DNA of 64,000 nt from Flavobacterium sp. ZT3R18. Its GTDB lineage: Bacteria; Bacteroidota; Bacteroidia; Flavobacteriales; Flavobacteriaceae. The translations under genes and the position numbers were made by a program. The stretch spans positions 97,164 to 161,163 of the forward strand of contig NZ_VJZS01000002.1 in the NCBI RefSeq assembly GCF_007097385.1, written 5' to 3'. Of the stretch, positions 59,467-64,000 are shown piece after piece. Numbering within the stretch: position 1 is the first letter of the stretch; each line of letters starts with the position of its first letter. A model generated the notes under the pieces. It made no database searches. It had not been told where the DNA came from and saw only the letters and a program-made list of their open reading frames with translations.

Positions 59467-60074
59467 AGACCCATTTATCATAAATCCAGAAACTTTTTCG
59501 CTAATTCAAGAACTACAAAGGCTAGATTTCTTGAAGGAATTTTATTTGGTCGGAGGAACGGCATTAGCATTAAAATTAGGTCATAGAAATTCTATTGACA
59601 TCGACTTATTTACTCAAAACGAATTTTCAACGCAAGAATTTGTTGAAAAATTAGCAGAAAACAAAGAATTTTTCAAGTCTTTTGAGAGAGAAAATACATT
59701 GATGTGTTTTATCAATTCTATTAAAACTGATTTCATTCGCCATAATTATCCATTAATAAATGAACCCATTACCGAGGAAGGCATTACTTATCTATCCTTG
59801 GAAGATATTGCCGCTATGAAACTCAATGCAATAGCTCAGTCAGGTAAACGATTAAAGGATTTTATTGATATTTATTTTCTGCTTGAACATTTTTCTATCA
59901 ATCAAATGCTCGGTTTTTATGAACTTAAATACGCAAACAGTAATAAGGGGATTGGAATACTTTGGAGATATTGACCCCGAAATTGGCCCTCCAAAATTAA
60001 AAAAACCACTGCCTATTTCTAAAATTAAAAAGAGAATAATTGAAGGCATATTACATTTGAATAAAATTTTTTAA
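59456..60074 (+). pseudogene. AbiEii/AbiGii-family nucleotidyltransferase toxin, frameshifted near the C-terminus
   Basis: The first frame (59456-59974, 172 residues) holds the nucleotidyltransferase core: FYLVGGTALALKLGHRNSID with IDLF (GG...DxD) and YLSLEDIAAMKLNAIAQSGK with RLKDFIDIYFLLEHF. It ends GIGILWRY-stop. The expected C-terminus, GLEYFGDIDPEIGPPKLKKP through GILHLNKIF, continues in the +1 frame to a stop at 60072-60074, 2 nt before the next gene. The shift lies near a GGGG run at 59947-59950. AbiEii toxins transfer GTP/NMP to tRNA or other targets; the catalytic core remains, so partial activity is possible. Confidence 0.85.
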
Positions 60075-60076
60075 AA

Positions 60077-60934
60077 ATGAAACTTTATCCTATAGAAACA
60101 GGCAATTTTAAACTCGATGGTGGAGCTATGTTTGGTGTGGTTCCCAAAACCATTTGGAACAAAACCAATCCTGCCGACGAAAATAATCTGATTGATATTG
60201 CCGCACGCTGTTTGTTGATTGAAGACAGGAACCGATTGATTTTGATTGATACCGGAATGGGAAACAAACAATCCGACAAGTTTTTCGGGTATTACTCGCT
60301 TTGGGGAACGCATTCTATGGACAAATCGTTGGCTCAATACGGTTTTCATCGCGATGACATTACCGACGTTTTTATGACACATTTGCATTTTGACCATTGC
60401 GGGGGAAGCGTGCAATGGAACGCAGCCAAAACCGGCTATGAACCCGCTTTCAAAAACGCCAAATTCTGGAGTAACGAGAATCATTGGGAATGGGCCACAA
60501 AACCGAATCCGAGAGAGAAAGCGTCATTTCTTTCCGAGAATATTTTGCCGATGCAAGAAAATGGACAATTGCATTTTGTTCCTAGACCCGATGGAGATTT
60601 TGGAATTTCAAATGAGTTGGGATTTGGAATTTTTTATGCCGATGGTCATACCGAGAAGCAAATGATTCCGCACATTCAATACCAAGATAAAACGATTGTT
60701 TTTTGTGCCGATTTATTGGCAACAGCTGGACACTTGCCTTTGCCGTACGTAATGGGTTATGATACCAGACCTTTATTGACGATGCCCGAGAAAGCAAAAT
60801 TCCTGAACGCCGCCGCCGATAACAATTACTATTTGTTTTTGGAACATGATGCGCATAACGAAATTATAACCGTAGAGCATACCGAGAAAGGAGTGCGATT
60901 GAAGGAAGTATTTAGTTGTACAGATATTTTTTAA
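60077..60934 (+). CDS. MBL-fold metallo-hydrolase
   Basis: 285 residues. The zinc-binding motif is THLHFDHCGG; further ligands are in IFYADGHTEKQMIPHI and IVFCADLLATAGHLP. The metallo-beta-lactamase superfamily covers lactonases, glyoxalases and phosphodiesterases. The region before the motif (LLIEDRNRLILIDTGMGNKQ) fits the lactonase-like group, but the substrate is not predictable. It starts 2 nt after the frameshifted toxin's real end. Confidence 0.93.
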   Translation: MKLYPIETGNFKLDGGAMFGVVPKTIWNKTNPADENNLIDIAARCLLIEDRNRLILIDTGMGNKQSDKFFGYYSLWGTHSMDKSLAQYGFHRDDITDVFMTHLHFDHCGGSVQWNAAKTGYEPAFKNAKFWSNENHWEWATKPNPREKASFLSENILPMQENGQLHFVPRPDGDFGISNELGFGIFYADGHTEKQMIPHIQYQDKTIVFCADLLATAGHLPLPYVMGYDTRPLLTMPEKAKFLNAAADNNYYLFLEHDAHNEIITVEHTEKGVRLKEVFSCTDIF

Positions 60935-60961
60935 AATCTAGATAAAGTTAACTCTAAAAAT

Positions 60962-60998
60962 AAACCCCCATTTTCATCGATTTGAAAATGGGGGTTTT
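60962..60998. terminator. Bidirectional terminator between convergent genes
   Basis: AAACCCCCATTTTC (60962-60975) pairs with GAAAATGGGGGTTT (60984-60997), followed by T's; it serves the MBL-fold gene and the leucine-rich-repeat gene. Confidence 0.85.
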
Positions 60999-61049
60999 AT
61001 GTGCAGTTTTTGTGAGGAACAAAGCAATCTCACTTGGATGATTTATTAC

Positions 61050-62765
61050 TTACTCCACTATAATTTTCTTAGCGGTATTGGCTCCTTCGCTTTCTAGAAA
61101 CACATAATAGATTCCTTTTGGCAATCCAGTTAAATGTATCGTATTGTCATTAGCTCCAGAAGTAAATGTAGTTGTTTTCACTAACTTTCCTAAAGCATCA
61201 TAAACAGTTACTTTTTCAAGAACAATATTGTCAATGTGCAATTCCCCTTTGGTTGGGTTTGGATAGATAGCGATTTTATCAAAAATAGATTCTTCTATTC
61301 CTAATGTCGTGCAAACCGTATTATAGGTTGCTGTAGCATCTTTTAAAGTTGACCAATTATTGTTTGAATAAGCAGCATCATCAACTTGTATGCATTTCAG
61401 ATTAGGATTGTTTTTGAAATTAGGAAGATTATTCGTGTCAATACTTGAGTTTTTGCCATTTTTAAAATTTATACTTAATAATTTATTATTGTTACATTTT
61501 AAAAGTAGCAGAACTGAATTTCTCGAAAGATCAAGACTTGTCAATTCATTTACATGACAGAAAATACCAGTTAAAGCCACATTTGCAGAAATATCTAGGG
61601 TAGATAATTTATTATTTGAACAACCTAAACCATATAAAGCTGTGTTTTTATAAAGATTTAAGCTAGATATTTGATTGTAAGAACAGCTTAAATAAGCTAA
61701 AGCGAGATTTTTGGAAGTATTTAAACTTGTTAATTGATTTTTTCCACAACTTAACTCTATTAGAGATGTATTATTTGTAATGTTTAATTCAGTAAGTAAG
61801 TTTGAATAACACTCTAATTTCTCCAACAAAGTATTTGATGAAACATCAATTACAGTTATCTTATTATAATTAAAAAATAAATTTGTTAATACAGTATATT
61901 TAGAAACAACTAGTGAATTTAATTGATTAGAATCGCAGTTTAAATGTGTCAAATTTAGATTGCTAGTGTTGATGAAACTGGTTAATTGATTTGTAGAACA
62001 ATTTACATCTGTCAATTTTCCGTTTTTAGAGAGATCTAAAATAGTTAAATTGTTTTCTTGACAATCTAACGATTCTAAAGCTACAAAATCCTGAATACCT
62101 GTTAAGTCAGCAATTGAGCTTGAAGAAACATTCAACGAAGTCAATGTGTTAATTTTGTTTGTTGCTACTTTCCCATTGGCAGGAGCAGAATCAATTCCCA
62201 ACTCAATTAGTTTTTTCTCAAAATTTAGATCAGGGATTAGGGTGTATTGCTCAGTTGCTTGAACAAACACTTGTACGTCATCAATCAAAATATTAAATGC
62301 CTCAGTATCAAAAGTAAATAAGGAAATACTCAAGTCATACGACATGTTTTGGTCTGGGGTAAAAGTAGTTTCTTTTACAGTCCAATTGTTGTCAGTGGCA
62401 AAAGTACTGCTGGATATCGTTGTAGAACTGCCGTTTTGCTTAATGTTTAAACTTATGGGATGTTGACTGTTAAAGTTTCCGTTTGGATCCTTATACTTAA
62501 ATTTTACAGTATACGTTTTACCAGCGGTCATAGGAACTTGAGCTATTATTTCTGGTCTAGTGGTGTTGTTTGCAATAGACAGTTGTACACTTTTGCTCCC
62601 TTCGGTAAAACTAGAAGTGTTTTGGGTTACATTGTTTTTTATTGTCCAGTCGGACAATGTTGTACTATTGGTCCAAGTTTCGAATCCACCGTTTGGGACT
62701 ACATTGGTTTGGGAGAATAAATTAAAAGTGCAAAATGCAAATACAATAAGTAATTTTGTTTTCAT
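61050..62765 (-). CDS. Secreted leucine-rich-repeat protein with type IX sorting domain
   Basis: 571 residues from MKTKLLIVFAFCTFNLFSQ (signal peptide); the frame extends 17 codons further up without support. Residues ~22-165 form a carbohydrate-binding-module-like jelly roll (VVPNGGFETWTNSTTLSDWT). Then ~12 short leucine-rich repeats of the LTSLDLSxNxxLxxLxCxxNQ type follow. The C-terminal IAIYPNPTKGELHIDNIVLE through LPKGIYYVFLE is a type A T9SS sorting domain. It should be exported through the outer membrane by the type IX system and be surface-attached; an adhesin or recognition role is inferred. Confidence 0.92.
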   Translation of the reverse strand: MKTKLLIVFAFCTFNLFSQTNVVPNGGFETWTNSTTLSDWTIKNNVTQNTSSFTEGSKSVQLSIANNTTRPEIIAQVPMTAGKTYTVKFKYKDPNGNFNSQHPISLNIKQNGSSTTISSSTFATDNNWTVKETTFTPDQNMSYDLSISLFTFDTEAFNILIDDVQVFVQATEQYTLIPDLNFEKKLIELGIDSAPANGKVATNKINTLTSLNVSSSSIADLTGIQDFVALESLDCQENNLTILDLSKNGKLTDVNCSTNQLTSFINTSNLNLTHLNCDSNQLNSLVVSKYTVLTNLFFNYNKITVIDVSSNTLLEKLECYSNLLTELNITNNTSLIELSCGKNQLTSLNTSKNLALAYLSCSYNQISSLNLYKNTALYGLGCSNNKLSTLDISANVALTGIFCHVNELTSLDLSRNSVLLLLKCNNNKLLSINFKNGKNSSIDTNNLPNFKNNPNLKCIQVDDAAYSNNNWSTLKDATATYNTVCTTLGIEESIFDKIAIYPNPTKGELHIDNIVLEKVTVYDALGKLVKTTTFTSGANDNTIHLTGLPKGIYYVFLESEGANTAKKIIVE

Positions 62766-62911
62766 AAAAGTTGTCTTTAAATATAAGGCGGTGCAAGAGT
62801 ACGAAAAATAATCCATTTTCTTACGGTATTATTTAGTGATATCCTACTAATATTATTTTTGTAATAAAAACCTTTTTCCAGAGGTGTTTTATCTTAAAAT
62901 ACCGTTAACGA

Positions 62912-62945
62912 TTGCGTAATATGTAATTTACTTCTACTATTTTTG
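62912..62945 (+). promoter_or_regulatory. Promoter of the S8 protease gene
   Basis: TTG (62912-62914), a 23-nt spacer, TATTTTTG (62938-62945), with the ATG 31 nt later. Confidence 0.55.
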
Positions 62946-62976
62946 GAGTTGATTATTAAAATTGGAAAATACGTAC

Positions 62977-64000
62977 ATGAAAAAAATAAATCTAACTTCA
63001 TTAGCATTACTCGCGGCTTTGTCATTATGTCTTTCGGCCAATGCGCAAACATCGACTACATACACTGGTAAAAAAGGAAAACTGAGTGAACCCGAATTGC
63101 AAAGATGGTCGCATCTGGATTTGGCCAAAGACAGTATTCCGGGAATGAGCGTAGATAAAGCTTATGCGGAATTACTAAAAGGCAAAAAAGGGGTTAAAGT
63201 AATTGTTGGGATTGTAGATTCGGGTATTGACATTGATCACGAAGATTTGAAATCCATAGTTTGGACCAATAAAAAAGAAATTGCCGGAAACGGAATAGAT
63301 GATGATAAAAACGGTTACATTGATGATATTCACGGTTGGAATTTTCTGGGTAATGCCGGAAAAGAAACACTAGAAATGACCCGTAGCGTAAAAAAAGGCG
63401 ATGACGGATCCGCAACCTACAAAAGTGCACTGGCTGCGTATAATGAAAAATACAATAAAGCATTGCAAGACAAACAGCAAGTCGATTTCTTGATGGGGGC
63501 AGATAAATCCATTCAAAAACATTTGAATAAGGAAGTCTATACTGTTGAAGATTTGAACGCAATCATTACTACCGATCCTGATTTGACCAAAAGTAAAATG
63601 GTCATGACCCGTATTTTGACCAATGCAGGGCCTACTTTTAGAGCGGAAATCGAAGAGTATAGCAAATATGTTTACGATCAATTGAACTATAATTTAAACA
63701 AAGAGTTTGATGGTAGAAAAATTGTAGGTGATAATCCAGAAGACATTAAAGATACCAAATACGGAAACAATACTGTTTATGGACCAGACAAAGAAGAAGC
63801 CCTTCATGGAACTCACGTTGCTGGAATTATTGCTCAAGTACGAGGCAATAATCTTGGGGGTGACGGAGTTGCCAATAATGTTGAAATCATGGCCGTAAGA
63901 GCGGTTCCAGACGGAGATGAGTACGACAAAGATATTGCACTGGCCATTCGTTATGCAGTAGATAATGGAGCCAAAGTAATCAACGGAAGTTTCGGAAAAA
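62977..64000 (+). CDS. S8 (subtilisin-family) serine peptidase, 3' end beyond the window
   Basis: At least 341 residues, open to the window end. A signal peptide (LTSLALLAALSLCLSANAQ) is followed by the catalytic domain: VIVGIVDSGIDIDHEDL (Asp), then after a long insert (~residues 120-270) HGTHVAGIIAQVRG (His). The catalytic Ser would lie past position 64000. The insert between Asp and His strands is unusually long, with GDNPEDIKDTKYGNNTVYG near its end, as in other Bacteroidota S8 peptidases. Likely secreted or periplasmic. Confidence 0.93.
   Translation, partial: MKKINLTSLALLAALSLCLSANAQTSTTYTGKKGKLSEPELQRWSHLDLAKDSIPGMSVDKAYAELLKGKKGVKVIVGIVDSGIDIDHEDLKSIVWTNKKEIAGNGIDDDKNGYIDDIHGWNFLGNAGKETLEMTRSVKKGDDGSATYKSALAAYNEKYNKALQDKQQVDFLMGADKSIQKHLNKEVYTVEDLNAIITTDPDLTKSKMVMTRILTNAGPTFRAEIEEYSKYVYDQLNYNLNKEFDGRKIVGDNPEDIKDTKYGNNTVYGPDKEEALHGTHVAGIIAQVRGNNLGGDGVANNVEIMAVRAVPDGDEYDKDIALAIRYAVDNGAKVINGSFGK

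Noticed and set aside
1..64000. CRISPR arrays, tRNA and rRNA genes
   Set aside because: No regularly spaced repeat-spacer pattern, no tRNA cloverleaf and no rRNA segment was recognised by eye; a dedicated scan could still find a tRNA.

Overview
The window is AT-rich chromosomal DNA from a member of the Bacteroidota, most likely a Flavobacterium-type gliding bacterium. The evidence is the SprE/PorW gliding and type IX secretion lipoprotein, a protein with a C-terminal type IX sorting domain, an ATP synthase operon without atpD and atpC, many DUF families typical of flavobacteria, and promoters of the Bacteroidota form (TTTG, about 17-23 nt, TAnnTTTG). No rRNA, tRNA or CRISPR array was recognised.

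Positions 1-160 hold a GC-richer 68-bp tandem repeat. From about 400 to 9,980 lies a compact integrated element with all of its genes on the minus strand. It carries a tyrosine recombinase at the right end, a separate protein with only an arm-binding-like domain, several small helix-turn-helix proteins, a run of tightly packed small unknown genes, a replication-initiator-like protein, and at the left end a small-terminase-like HTH protein and a degenerate HNH-like protein. This looks like a plasmid-like or satellite-like integrative element. Antisense to the leader of its replication gene I see a full promoter and a terminator that bracket a candidate ~85-nt RNA with three stem-loops. The single-stranded linker of that RNA is complementary to a short motif (AGAAACACTTA) lying just upstream of the start codons of the integrase and several other element genes. 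This is the strongest candidate for an undescribed regulatory system in the window.

10.0-27 kb is mostly core: a DUF4254 protein and a heptosyltransferase-like GT9, a ferredoxin-NADP-reductase-like protein, a DUF5687/ABC ATPase pair, sprE, a bactofilin, and the ATP synthase operon (atpZ, DUF6168-like, atpB, E, F, H, A, G). An unknown 517-residue exported protein is inserted between atpH and atpA. A Uma2-type nuclease, a toxin-antitoxin pair and an acetyltransferase follow.

28.2-35.1 kb holds a co-oriented six-gene cluster: a coiled-coil protein, a membrane coiled-coil protein, a periplasmic substrate-binding/OmpA fusion, an ABC permease, an ABC ATPase and a CbbX-like AAA+ ATPase. It looks like an uncharacterised envelope or stress transport system.

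35.3-46 kb is an envelope block: flippase, dut, sugar nucleotidyltransferase, TPR protein, DUF4292 lipoprotein, two tandem EnvC-like proteins with degenerate LytM domains, a Bax-inhibitor-1 protein and HflX. 46-56.7 kb on the minus strand is the SUF iron-sulfur assembly region (sufA-like, B, C, D, S, E, a DUF59 protein, DUF2480). It is interrupted by three accessory genes between sufB and sufC, and by a Uma2 gene, a small membrane protein gene and a serine hydrolase gene between sufD and sufS. 57-64 kb carries a YjgN/M48 pair, an AbiE-type toxin-antitoxin pair whose toxin is frameshifted, an MBL-fold hydrolase, a secreted leucine-rich-repeat protein and the start of a subtilisin-family protease cut by the window end.
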